A DNA stretch of 37,879 nt from positions 1 through 37,879 of the forward strand of contig JAJYIS010000006.1 of the NCBI GenBank assembly GCA_021789945.1. Direction: 5' to 3'. Source of the stretch: Thermoplasmata archaeon (GTDB taxonomy: Archaea; Thermoplasmatota; Thermoplasmata; UBA10834). Under the pieces are notes generated by a model, which did not search any database, was not told the origin of the DNA, and saw nothing but the letters and a program-made list of their open reading frames with translations. Shown one piece after another: positions 17,346 to 25,966 of this stretch. Each line of letters begins with the position of its first letter. Within the stretch, counting starts at the first letter, position 1. Both the position numbers and the translations under genes were made by a program.

Positions 17346-18848
17346 TCAGTGCTTCCCCATCAGCTTCTTCTCGGCCTCTTTGACCACCTTGGCGAGCTCC
17401 CTCTCGACATCCTTGTCGAGCGGGGTCGGCTGGTGCTCCTTGAGGATATTCTTGACCTTCCCCCTCGCGGCATCCTGGAGCGGCCTGAGCCCCTCCTTCC
17501 TGACCCTCTCGCCTGTGCGCTTGTCGTACAGTTCGGATATCCGCATCTCGCCCGCGCGCAGGTGCTTCATGGTGTGCGGGAGCGCGAGGAAGTTGCCCAT
17601 CGGCCCGACCTTGTCGATCATGTCGAGGGCGAGGCTGTCGTCGTCCACGCCAATGCCGCCCGTGATCCTGAACACGTCGGAATAGATCTCGTCGTCGATG
17701 ACTAGGAGCTCGTAGCTCCCTGCGTTCTCCCAGCCGCCGCCTATCCCGGACAGGTTGTCGGCGCCGGAGAGCGCTGGCAGGAGCGCGGTCATCGTTCGCT
17801 CGATGCCCATCTGCATATCGAATTGGTATACGTCTGAGGTCACACCGTAGACATCCGCGATCATATGGTACCTGTGCGCAATCTGGACGGCCGCCGCCGA
17901 GGCCAGCGCCATCTCCGGGTTCCCCCAGACATTATTCCCGCTCCTCAGGTCCATCATGCTCAACCTGGCGGAGTACTGTATGACGGTCTTCGGCTCGACG
18001 GACTGGACCAGCATGACACCCGCGAGCAGCTCCGCGTTCTGCTGCGCCAGGCCCCCCGCAAGGGTCATCGGCGCGGTCCCGCCCGAGATCGGGCAGGGCA
18101 CGAGGTCCACCGGGACGCCGTACTCCGCGCCCCTGATCATCACATCGGCAGCGTGAGCGTCGTACGTTAGCGGGCTGCTCGGCGAGCCGTAGACATCGAG
18201 CAGGGGCCTCTTCCTCAGGGCCTCCATGCCACCCGTCACGCACGCCCACATCTTGGCCAGTATCTCCACCGTCGGCACGTTGAGCGCGTACCCGGAGATG
18301 CACTTGCTCGAGTTCTTCATCATGGCCTCCATCGACTTGACCACGAGCATCTCGGGCGGGACATCCGTGGCGACCACTAGGTTCGAGATGGAGTGGCAGT
18401 TGGGGAGGGCGTCCATAATCCTCGTGACCTTCTCGACGTCGTCCAACCTCGCCATCCTGACCTCGTTCGTGTCGAGGTCCTTCATGTTCGGGTTTCCTCC
18501 CGTGCCGTGCGCGAACTGGTGCTCCCCGTCGAACTTCATGTCGTTCTTGGGCTCCCGGGCGAAGTAGGTACCGTAGTGCGGTATCTTCCTGATCGAGTCC
18601 TTCACCATGCTCCTTGGGAATGTCAGCACGTCCTTTCTAGAGGGGTGCTTGGCGGCTCCTGCCTTCAGCAGCCTGGCCCGGGCATTCTCGCTGTCGAACC
18701 TCACGCCGGTCCGCTCAAGGATCTTCAGGGTGGCTTCGTGGATGTCCTCCAGCTGGTCGTCCGCAAGGACCTTCAGCTTGAACCTGACCTTCTTGCCTTC
18801 CAAATGAATCGCCTCTCTCTCTCCGGTCCAGGCGCCCCCGAAAAGCAT
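17346..18848 (-). CDS. Trimethylamine methyltransferase (MttB) superfamily protein, no in-frame amber codon (start may be TTG 18800)
   Basis: 'LEDIHEATLKILERTGVRFDSENARARLLKAGA', 'GYALNVPTVEI', 'PISGGTAPMTLAGGLAQQNAELLAGVMLVQ', 'GIGVDDDSLALDMIDKVGPMGNFL'; ORF continuous over 500 aa. Confidence 0.88.
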   Translation of the reverse strand: MLFGGAWTGEREAIHLEGKKVRFKLKVLADDQLEDIHEATLKILERTGVRFDSENARARLLKAGAAKHPSRKDVLTFPRSMVKDSIRKIPHYGTYFAREPKNDMKFDGEHQFAHGTGGNPNMKDLDTNEVRMARLDDVEKVTRIMDALPNCHSISNLVVATDVPPEMLVVKSMEAMMKNSSKCISGYALNVPTVEILAKMWACVTGGMEALRKRPLLDVYGSPSSPLTYDAHAADVMIRGAEYGVPVDLVPCPISGGTAPMTLAGGLAQQNAELLAGVMLVQSVEPKTVIQYSARLSMMDLRSGNNVWGNPEMALASAAAVQIAHRYHMIADVYGVTSDVYQFDMQMGIERTMTALLPALSGADNLSGIGGGWENAGSYELLVIDDEIYSDVFRITGGIGVDDDSLALDMIDKVGPMGNFLALPHTMKHLRAGEMRISELYDKRTGERVRKEGLRPLQDAARGKVKNILKEHQPTPLDKDVERELAKVVKEAEKKLMGKH

Positions 18849-19019
18849 CGGACCCAGGGCCGGAATCTATCGTCATCTGGGCGTATGCGGAACCCCTACA
18901 AATATGCTTTCTCGGAGGCCGATGCGTCTTTCGATCTTAAATGACCATCAAAAGCTAGATGAACCCCTTCCTGTTGGGGGAATCGCTCATATCGTACGCG
19001 GCAGTGGTGATTCCCTAGC

Positions 19020-20573
19020 ATGAGTTCGAGAGTCGGCTCCGAGAAAGGAGATGGTTACGCTACAAAGGTGCTGATCGTCCTCGCATCGATCGCGATCATG
19101 GTCATGTATGTCGAGGCGATGGCGTTCCCGTCTCTCGAGAAGGTCATGGCCTCGTTCAATCTCAGGTATCCCCAGGACGTCTCGCTCGCGTCCTGGGTCA
19201 TTACGATATACCTGGTCGTGGGCGCGGTCTCGATACCCGTCTTCGGGAAGCTCGGGGACATCTACGGCAAGAAGAAGGTGCTCACGATCGCCATGGTCCT
19301 GTACTCGATCGCGGTCACGTGCACCGGCTTCTCGAGGGACATCTCCAGCTCGTTCTACGTCATGCTCGCGTTCAGGGCTTTCCAGGGGCTGGGCATGTCG
19401 ATGTTCCCTCTCGCCTTCTCGATCATCAGGGACGAGTTCCCCGTCGAGCGGATAGCGGTCGCCCAAGGCATCGTGTCCGCGATGTTCGGCGTTGGCACCG
19501 GGATCGGATTCGTCGCCGGTGGGTTCGTGGTCGACAAGTGGGGCTGGCAGTGGACATACCACACGGTGATACCTTTCGTCATCCTCGCCACCCTGTTCGT
19601 CGCGTTCAAAATCCGCGAGTCCCCAGTCAGGATGAACGCCAAGGTGGACTTCCTCGGAGGAGGGTTCCTCGGGCTCACCCTGTTCTCCTTCTTGGTCGCA
19701 GTGACCGAAGGGACCAACATTGGCTGGACCGACCCCGTCATCCTCTCCCTGTTCGCGATATCGGTGCTCGCCCTGGTCGGATTCGTCATCAGGCAGAACA
19801 CCGCGGAGTTCCCTCTCATTCGACCCTCTCTGATGAAGGTCAGGGACATCGCCCTCACGAACCTCGTGGCGTTCATCATCGGGTTCGGCCTGTTCGGCGC
19901 TCAATCGGTCATAGCCCTCATGGCCCAGTTCAAGTTCGGACTCGACCCGCTCAAGACGGGCCTTCTGCTCGTGCCAGCATCCATCGTGTCGTTCATAATG
20001 GGACCGACCGTGGGCATGCTCGTGAAGCGCATAGGGCCAAAGTGGCCTGTCGTGCTGGGGATGCTCATCCCGATCATCGGGTTCATGTACCTCTACTTCT
20101 TCAACGGCACCAAGAGCGACCTGACGATCGGCCTCGCGATCATGAGCGGCGGCCTATCCTTCGCGATGGTCGGGAGCATCAACATGATCATCATCTCGAC
20201 CCCGCAGAGGGAGACCGCCATATCGAGCGCGCTGAACATGATCATACGCACGGCAGGCGGCGTCGTCGGGCCCGCGGTCGCAACGGTCATAATCTCCGCG
20301 AACGAGTTCCCGGTTTACGACCCTATCCATCAAGTGACGATCTATGCGCCGGACCCGAGCGCATACCCGACTGTCTTCCTGCTGAGCGCGATCATCGTCG
20401 TCTTCGGGGCCGTCATCGCCCTGTTCCTGACGGACAAGCGAGCGCTGGGTGAAGGGAAGGGCTTCCATGTCCGGTCTATCAGGAACGGCAGGAAGCCGAC
20501 CAGAGATCTCGGTGGATCCGTGACTTCCCTCGACAGCTTTGACGATCCGGAGCCGAAGCGCAAGAATCGGTGA
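19020..20573 (+). CDS. MFS transporter, DHA2/EmrB-QacA-like (14-TMS type)
   Basis: 'SLASWVITIYLVVGAVSIPVFGKLGDIYGKKKVL', 'FRAFQGLGMSMFPLAFSIIRDEFPVERIAVAQGIVSAMFGVGTGIGFVAGGFVVDKWGWQWTYH'; numerous hydrophobic helices. Confidence 0.93.
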   Translation: MSSRVGSEKGDGYATKVLIVLASIAIMVMYVEAMAFPSLEKVMASFNLRYPQDVSLASWVITIYLVVGAVSIPVFGKLGDIYGKKKVLTIAMVLYSIAVTCTGFSRDISSSFYVMLAFRAFQGLGMSMFPLAFSIIRDEFPVERIAVAQGIVSAMFGVGTGIGFVAGGFVVDKWGWQWTYHTVIPFVILATLFVAFKIRESPVRMNAKVDFLGGGFLGLTLFSFLVAVTEGTNIGWTDPVILSLFAISVLALVGFVIRQNTAEFPLIRPSLMKVRDIALTNLVAFIIGFGLFGAQSVIALMAQFKFGLDPLKTGLLLVPASIVSFIMGPTVGMLVKRIGPKWPVVLGMLIPIIGFMYLYFFNGTKSDLTIGLAIMSGGLSFAMVGSINMIIISTPQRETAISSALNMIIRTAGGVVGPAVATVIISANEFPVYDPIHQVTIYAPDPSAYPTVFLLSAIIVVFGAVIALFLTDKRALGEGKGFHVRSIRNGRKPTRDLGGSVTSLDSFDDPEPKRKNR

Positions 20574-20742
20574 ACCCAGACCTCATGACCAGCTCGAAAG
20601 CGAACCGCTTCGGGCCCGCCACTCTTGCGAGAGTCATTGACGACCCTTCAGGATGAATGGGCATGAAACAAGCTAGATCGATGGACAAGCAGCCCCTATC
20701 GGGGTGCTAGCAGCTTCGCCGAGGAGTAGAATCTAGGTATGA

Positions 20743-21627
20743 CTAACTCATTTTCTTCTTTCCTCTCTCTCGCCCCTCGAAGAAACCCTTCGACTTCAAG
20801 ACCTGCGACATTTCCATCAAGTCCTCATCGTGCGAATCACCGATGGGATCCTTCTCATATCCGGGAGGTGGGTTCATTGTCATCCACCCCCTGAGACGAT
20901 CGTCAGGCCCACCCATATATGACCTTCTCTGGACTAGGGTATCCATGAACCGTCTGGCCTCAAGTGTAAGTCCGAATGCATCTTCACCCTCGATCTTCAG
21001 CCACCCTCTTCTTCGCAGTCTGAGAAATGCTGCGCCCAACAGATCGGCGTTCGGGACACCGATGTTGATTGCATCCATCTCCTCAAGAACTTTGGCCAGC
21101 GAGATTGGTGATTCATTGAGATACAGCGCGTACGCGAGGACAGTCTCTTCGGAAGCGCTGTCTGGTGGATGCGTCGACAGCCATTCCTTCAGCTTCCTAT
21201 GAGCTTCCTCGTATGCTGACAACTCTCCGGCGATCTTGACCAATCGACTCCTGACGCTAGGTCTTAGCCTGTAGACGAAATCTCCTTCCCAGCCTTTCCG
21301 CTTCGCGTCCTCAATTCCGAACGCAATCTGAAGCCATCCTCTTGCTTTCAATCGTTCGAGGGCCAAATCAATCTCATGCTCCTGTGGAACCAGGATTCCA
21401 AGTGACTTTGAATTCTTGACGACCTCCTCAAGATTGCTGGAACGCTCGGTGACGCAGAGCATGTAGGCCAACCATGCATGAGCGGAGAGGTCCAGAGGCG
21501 TCTCTTGTCTCCCTTCAAGTATTCTCAGGACGATCGGAGCCATCTCTGCCGCCCATGACCGATATGACCCCGCCGTATCCCGCATTTCGTCCTCCGCATC
21601 TCTCATTGGCGCTCGGAACCAACGCAA
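20743..21627 (-). CDS. Hypothetical protein with duplicated winged-helix-like units; probable 3' part of a frameshifted longer gene
   Basis: Internal repeat 'LAYMLCVTERSSNLEEVVKNSKSLGILVPQEHEIDLALERLKARGWLQI' vs 'LAYALYLNESPISLAKVLEEMDAINIGVPNADLLGAAFLRLRRRGWLKI'. Confidence 0.65.
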   Translation of the reverse strand: MRWFRAPMRDAEDEMRDTAGSYRSWAAEMAPIVLRILEGRQETPLDLSAHAWLAYMLCVTERSSNLEEVVKNSKSLGILVPQEHEIDLALERLKARGWLQIAFGIEDAKRKGWEGDFVYRLRPSVRSRLVKIAGELSAYEEAHRKLKEWLSTHPPDSASEETVLAYALYLNESPISLAKVLEEMDAINIGVPNADLLGAAFLRLRRRGWLKIEGEDAFGLTLEARRFMDTLVQRRSYMGGPDDRLRGWMTMNPPPGYEKDPIGDSHDEDLMEMSQVLKSKGFFEGRERGKKKMS

Positions 21628-21814
21628 CCAGATTACCTTCCACTCTAATGTCTTCTTCTGATAGAATAATCATGCGATATGACCCTGTGGGATCCCCCAT
21701 GAAGTCGAGCCAGTATCCCAGGATTCCGAGGTCTATTCGGGGGTTTGGGCACTGGAACCAAGCCTCGTTTTTGAAGAGGCCCTCGCGCCTTTTCCTCCCT
21801 GAGCTCTTCGGAAT
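21515..21814 (-). pseudogene. Protein-like sequence downstream of an in-frame TAG, terminated after an apparent frameshift; possibly the middle part of a broken gene
   Basis: Same frame as ORF 21815-22405, immediately after its TAG: IPKSSGRKRREGLFKNEAWFQCPNPRIDLGILGYWLDFMGDPTGSYRMIILSEEDIRVEGNLVALV... Confidence 0.4.
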
Positions 21815-22405
21815 CTAAGATTCCCAGAGCCTCTTCTTGTAGATGGGAAGGATTATCTCTCCTGCTTCTTTTGACACCACGAGCCTGTACTTCTTGCCAT
21901 CGACCATCAAGAAGCTTTCGAGCACATTCTTCTTCTCCTTGTATTTGAAAACATCTGAGTATCTGATCTCGCAATATTCGAAGGCACCTGCGTCGATGAT
22001 TGCTTTCGCCATGAATAGCGGAGGGACTTTGGAGTAGCCATCACTCCCATGATGCCGACGCCGAACTTCCCTCAGGTCTGGTACGCGCAAGAAAACAACC
22101 CTTGAATCCGTTATGAACAAGCTCCCACGGCCGTCCGTGTCATAGAACACAATACCTGTTCCGTCAGCGGATGGGAATCTCGGATCAGGGAACCAGTTGG
22201 TCCAGCCTCCATGGAAGAAGATAAGCTGGTTATGCAAGACCCCCAAGAGTTGCTCGCCCGCATTGAGCAGGATTTCGGCCGCCAATTCAACGCGGTCCTG
22301 GGATTCCCCACTTTGACTAATCTGTAGACGGTGCCCCTCCCACTCTTGTTCCCAACACGCATTTACGACCACCTCGTCTGAGGTAACATCGCCTATTCCC
22401 CCCAT
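21815..22405 (-). CDS. Hypothetical protein, possibly PH/GRAM-like fold
   Basis: 'GTGIVFYDTDGRGSLFITDSRVVFLRVPD...FEYCEIRYSDVFKYKEKKNVLESFLMVDGKKYRLVV' has beta-rich PH-like pattern; ends in TAG. Confidence 0.6.
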   Translation of the reverse strand: MGGIGDVTSDEVVVNACWEQEWEGHRLQISQSGESQDRVELAAEILLNAGEQLLGVLHNQLIFFHGGWTNWFPDPRFPSADGTGIVFYDTDGRGSLFITDSRVVFLRVPDLREVRRRHHGSDGYSKVPPLFMAKAIIDAGAFEYCEIRYSDVFKYKEKKNVLESFLMVDGKKYRLVVSKEAGEIILPIYKKRLWES

Positions 22406-22435
22406 GGACTTTTCCTAGAGGCTTAGTGGGTGATT

Positions 22436-23413
22436 CTATTGATCCTGAGTGGAGTACCAGGACAGTTTCGATTTCTTCAGGTGCTCCTTGACTGCTATCT
22501 TGGCCGCCGCCCGGACCGCTTCCTCGCTCGAATGCGCGGGCGCCCATCCGAGCTTCTTCATCTTCTTGCCAGACAGCAGGAACACGGGCACATCCCCGGC
22601 CCATCCGCTCTCGCCGCCGGTGTACTTTGTCTTCACGCCCTTGAGATGGGTCTCATCGATGAGTATCTTCACGATGTCCTTGACGCTCGTCTGGTCCTCC
22701 GCGCAGAGGTTGAAGTAGTTCAATCTGTCCCTAGCGTTCCTTAGCCCGAAGACCATCCCGTCCACGCACTCCTCAACGAGCATGTACGATTTCCTCTGCT
22801 TTCCGTTCCCGAGGACTTCGAGCCTTCTCGGATTCTTGTTGAGCTTCGCGACAAGGTCGTAGAGTATCCCGTGCGTGCTCCTATGGCCCACCACGTTCGC
22901 GAAGCGGTATATCCAGGCCTTAATCCCATACAATTCGGAGTATGCGGAGATTAGCCCTTCGCACGCGAGCTTCGAGGCGCCATAGAGCGATATCGGCAGA
23001 AGCGGCCCGTAGTCCTCTGGCGTCGGCAGAGTCTCGGCCCTTCCGTAGATGGTCGAGGTCGACGAGAACACAAAGTTCTTGATGTCGGTCCTCCGGGCGC
23101 ATTCCAGCGTGTTGTAGGTGGCGATCGTGTTCTGCTCCAGGTCCACCATCGTCGATGCGGTCCCCTTTCTGATGTCGGGGTTCGCGGCCAGGTGCCAGAC
23201 GGTGTCGTGGCCGCGCATTTCCTTGGCAAGGGTCTTCACGTCGAGGAGGTCGGCCTTCACGAATTTGAAGTACTCGTTGCTGAAATGGTGCGAAATGAAC
23301 TCCTCTTTTCCCGTGCTTAGATTGTCGTAGACTGTGACGCCGTTCCTTGGAGCCAGTCTGTCGACCACGAAGCTCCCGATGAACCCCGCACCGCCGGTCA
23401 CGAAATGCTGCAT
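22436..23413 (-). CDS. NAD-dependent epimerase/dehydratase (UDP-glucose 4-epimerase-like SDR)
   Basis: 'MQHFVTGGAGFIGSFVVDRL', 'FVFSSTSTIYGRAETLPTPEDYGPLLPISLYGASKLACEGLI' (YxxxK). Confidence 0.92.
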   Translation of the reverse strand: MQHFVTGGAGFIGSFVVDRLAPRNGVTVYDNLSTGKEEFISHHFSNEYFKFVKADLLDVKTLAKEMRGHDTVWHLAANPDIRKGTASTMVDLEQNTIATYNTLECARRTDIKNFVFSSTSTIYGRAETLPTPEDYGPLLPISLYGASKLACEGLISAYSELYGIKAWIYRFANVVGHRSTHGILYDLVAKLNKNPRRLEVLGNGKQRKSYMLVEECVDGMVFGLRNARDRLNYFNLCAEDQTSVKDIVKILIDETHLKGVKTKYTGGESGWAGDVPVFLLSGKKMKKLGWAPAHSSEEAVRAAAKIAVKEHLKKSKLSWYSTQDQ

Positions 23414-23436
23414 TTTCCGCAACTCCCTTTATCGCT

Positions 23437-23462
23437 GGCGGCCACCAAATCTCCTGGCCGCC
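23437..23462. repeat. Perfect 8-bp inverted repeat in epimerase promoter region
   Basis: GGCGGCCA-(10 nt)-TGGCCGCC flanked by TAAAAAA. Confidence 0.6.
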
Positions 23463-23529
23463 TAAAAAAGCTTCTTGGGCCGTGCGGATGGCCCGCGAGT
23501 GCCCTCCCGTCCCGTCTAGTCCGCTGTTT

Positions 23530-23575
23530 CATACAGAAATGTATTATACGCATAAGTATTATACTTAAGTGTATG
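23530..23575. promoter_or_regulatory. AT-rich 46-bp imperfect palindrome with two GTATTATAC units (candidate operator/promoter of ATPase gene)
   Basis: CATACAGAAATGTATTATACGCATAAGTATTATACTTAAGTGTATG; GTATTATAC at 23541-23549 and 23556-23564, CATACA/TGTATG at ends. Confidence 0.6.
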
Positions 23576-23630
23576 AAGGGGCGCCGGGCCGGCCTTGCCC
23601 CGGGACGAGCGCCCCGGAAAGGTGCAGAGG

Positions 23631-24740
23631 ATGGAGAACCCGTTCAGATATGGCTCGGTGGTGACCGGGCAGGATTTCGTCGACAGGGACAAGGAGCTGG
23701 AGCTCCTGGCCAAGGAGCTGCGGAGCGGACAGAGGATCCTGCTCTTCTCGAACAGGAGGATGGGGAAGTCGTCCCTCCTGAAGGAGCTGGCAAGGAGGTA
23801 CAAGAAGGAATTCATATTCGCTCATGTGGACCTGTACGGGGTGGCGACCAGGAACAAGTTCCTCGAGCAGCTGGTAGGGGAGGTCTCCAGGGCCGGCTAC
23901 ACCACTCCGGAAAAGGTCGTGTCGGCCCTCGCCGAGTACATCAAGGGCGTGCGGTTCAGGGTGGTGATCACCCGCAGCGGGCATGTGGGCATCGAGCTGG
24001 ACCAGGCGGATGTCAGGGACAACGAGCTGGCCGAGGTCATCGACTTCCCTGAGAAGGTCGCCAAGAAGCGTGGGAAGCGCGTGGTCGTGATACTGGACGA
24101 GTTCCAGGAGGTGCTGGCGATCGGCGGGGTCCCGCTCGTGAAGACGATGCGCTCAAGGATGCAGTACCACGCTCATGCCACCTACATATTCTCCGGGAGC
24201 AAGCGGAACCTCCTGAGGCAGCTATTCCTCGAGAAGGAGGGCGCCTTCTACAAGTCCGTCCGGCCGATCGAGCTCGGGCCGATCTCGAGGTCCGCCTTCC
24301 AGGACTTCATAGCCGACAGGTTCAAGGCCGCCGGGGGGCACATCGACCTGAAGCTGGCCAAGCGGATACTCGACGCGAGCGAGGGCTATCCGTACTACGC
24401 CCAGCAGATCGCCCACGAGCTGTTCGACATGACGAGGTCACCGACCTCGGCCGAGGAGGTCGAGGACGCCATCGCGGTCGCGGTCGAGCACCAGATGCCT
24501 GCCTTCCTGGTGCTCTGGGATTCCATCAGGAGTCCGCTCCAGCGGAGCTATCTCCTGGCAGTGGCGTCCGAGCCTCGCGTCCCCCACGGCACGGTCTTCA
24601 TCGAGAAGCACAGGCTGAGGTCTTACTCACACATCCAGCGGATCGAGAAGCAGCTCGAGGCCCGGGGCCTCATCGAGTCCGGCGAGATAGTCGACCCCAT
24701 GTTCGCTCTTTGGCTCAGGGGCCTCAGGAGGGCTCCCTGA
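23631..24740 (+). CDS. Archaeal AAA/STAND-type ATPase with C-terminal winged helix
   Basis: 'FVDRDKELELLAKELRSGQRILLFSNRRMGKSSLLKEL' Walker A, 'VVVILDEFQEV' Walker B, 'ATYIFSGSKRNLL', C-terminal 'SYSHIQRIEKQLEARGLIESGEIVDPMFALWLRG'. Confidence 0.88.
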   Translation: MENPFRYGSVVTGQDFVDRDKELELLAKELRSGQRILLFSNRRMGKSSLLKELARRYKKEFIFAHVDLYGVATRNKFLEQLVGEVSRAGYTTPEKVVSALAEYIKGVRFRVVITRSGHVGIELDQADVRDNELAEVIDFPEKVAKKRGKRVVVILDEFQEVLAIGGVPLVKTMRSRMQYHAHATYIFSGSKRNLLRQLFLEKEGAFYKSVRPIELGPISRSAFQDFIADRFKAAGGHIDLKLAKRILDASEGYPYYAQQIAHELFDMTRSPTSAEEVEDAIAVAVEHQMPAFLVLWDSIRSPLQRSYLLAVASEPRVPHGTVFIEKHRLRSYSHIQRIEKQLEARGLIESGEIVDPMFALWLRGLRRAP

Positions 24741-24818
24741 GCTCATACGGGCGCCTATGTCCTCTATTTGACCCCATCTCAATACGGTTATCTTCTCCGA
24801 TGCTCATGCGGAACGACT

Positions 24819-25901
24819 ATGCTCGTCTCCGTGGTCGTCGGGACCCGCCCAGAGATCATCAAGATGGCCTCTGTGTTCTTCGCCCTCAAGAAGGCGAAGT
24901 TCCAGGTCAGGCTGGTGCACTCTGGCCAGCACTACGACTACAAGATGTCGAAGGTGTTCTTCGAGGAGCTCGAGCTTCCGGAGCCCGACTCGTTCCTCAG
25001 CGTCGGCTCGGGCCCGCCCGGCCAGCAGACCGGAGATGCCCTCGCCAAGTTCGAGAAGGAGTTCGCGGACCCGAGGCCTGACTGCGTGCTCGTCGAGGGG
25101 GACACCAACACCGTCCTCGCGGGGGCCCTCGCCGCGATGAAGAGGCACATCAAGGTGGGGCATGTGGAGGCGGGCTTGAGGAGCTACGACCTCAGGATGC
25201 CCGAGGAGCTGAACAGGAGGCTCGCGGACCACGCGTCGGACTACCTGTTCGCGCCCACGGACGACTCGGTCAAGATCCTGAAGGGCGAGAGCGTCTGGGG
25301 GAAGATCTTCAGGACGGGGAACACGGTGATCGACGCCACCATCCGATATCTCCCGAAGGCCGAGAAGACATCGAGCGTGATGTGGGACGTCCCCTGGAAG
25401 AATTACGCGCTCGCGACGCTCCACCGGGCTGAGAACGTGGACAACCCGGAGGTGCTCCAGCAGATGGTGGAGATCCTCCATGGATGCCCAATCCCGGTCG
25501 TGCTGCCCCTGCATCCGAGGACCGACCTCAGGCTCAGGGAGTACGACCTCAAGGACAGGGTGGAGCGCTCCAAGAACATCAAGCTCCTCCCTCCGGCGGG
25601 TTACCTGGACATGCTGCTCCTGATGAGGAACTCCAACTTCGTCCTGACGGACTCCGGCGGCATCCAGGAGGAGGCCACCTCGCCCGTCATGAAGCGGAAG
25701 GTCTTCGTCATGAGGAAGAGCACCGAGCGCCCCGAGGCCGTCCGGGCAGGCTACTGCAAGGTCGTGGGCACCAGGTCGAAGGCCGTCCTGCGGGAGCTGC
25801 GGAGGTTCGCGGACGACCCGAAGACGTCGTTCAAGCCCTGTCCCTACGGCAGGGGCGATTCCGGCGAGAGGATAGCCAGGATACTCAGAAGGGAGCTCTA
25901 G
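24819..25901 (+). CDS. wecB: UDP-N-acetylglucosamine 2-epimerase (non-hydrolysing)
   Basis: 'VVVGTRPEIIKMASVFFALKK', 'VHSGQHYDYKMSKVFFEEL', 'VLVEGDTNTVLAGALAAMKRHIKVGHVEAGLRSYDLRMPEELNRRLADHASDYLFAPTD', 'LTDSGGIQEEA'. Confidence 0.95.
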   Translation: MLVSVVVGTRPEIIKMASVFFALKKAKFQVRLVHSGQHYDYKMSKVFFEELELPEPDSFLSVGSGPPGQQTGDALAKFEKEFADPRPDCVLVEGDTNTVLAGALAAMKRHIKVGHVEAGLRSYDLRMPEELNRRLADHASDYLFAPTDDSVKILKGESVWGKIFRTGNTVIDATIRYLPKAEKTSSVMWDVPWKNYALATLHRAENVDNPEVLQQMVEILHGCPIPVVLPLHPRTDLRLREYDLKDRVERSKNIKLLPPAGYLDMLLLMRNSNFVLTDSGGIQEEATSPVMKRKVFVMRKSTERPEAVRAGYCKVVGTRSKAVLRELRRFADDPKTSFKPCPYGRGDSGERIARILRREL

Positions 25902-25966
25902 GCGGGCCAGATGTTCGGCAAATTCTCATATAGTGTCCACATGGTTAGGTCGGTGCGATAGGAGCC

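Noticed and set aside
17346-18848. Pyrrolysine-encoding MttB
   Set aside because: No in-frame TAG in the ORF; non-Pyl MttB homologue is the simpler call.
18987-20468. Long antisense/alternate ORFs (305, 377 aa) over the MFS gene
   Set aside because: Charged Arg/Glu/His-rich translations typical of high-GC shadow frames; MFS frame is convincingly coding.
21645-21974. 109-aa minus ORF MRDQILRCFQIQGEEE...
   Set aside because: Alternate frame overlapping the better-supported 196-aa ORF and its in-frame continuation; Arg-rich, low credibility.
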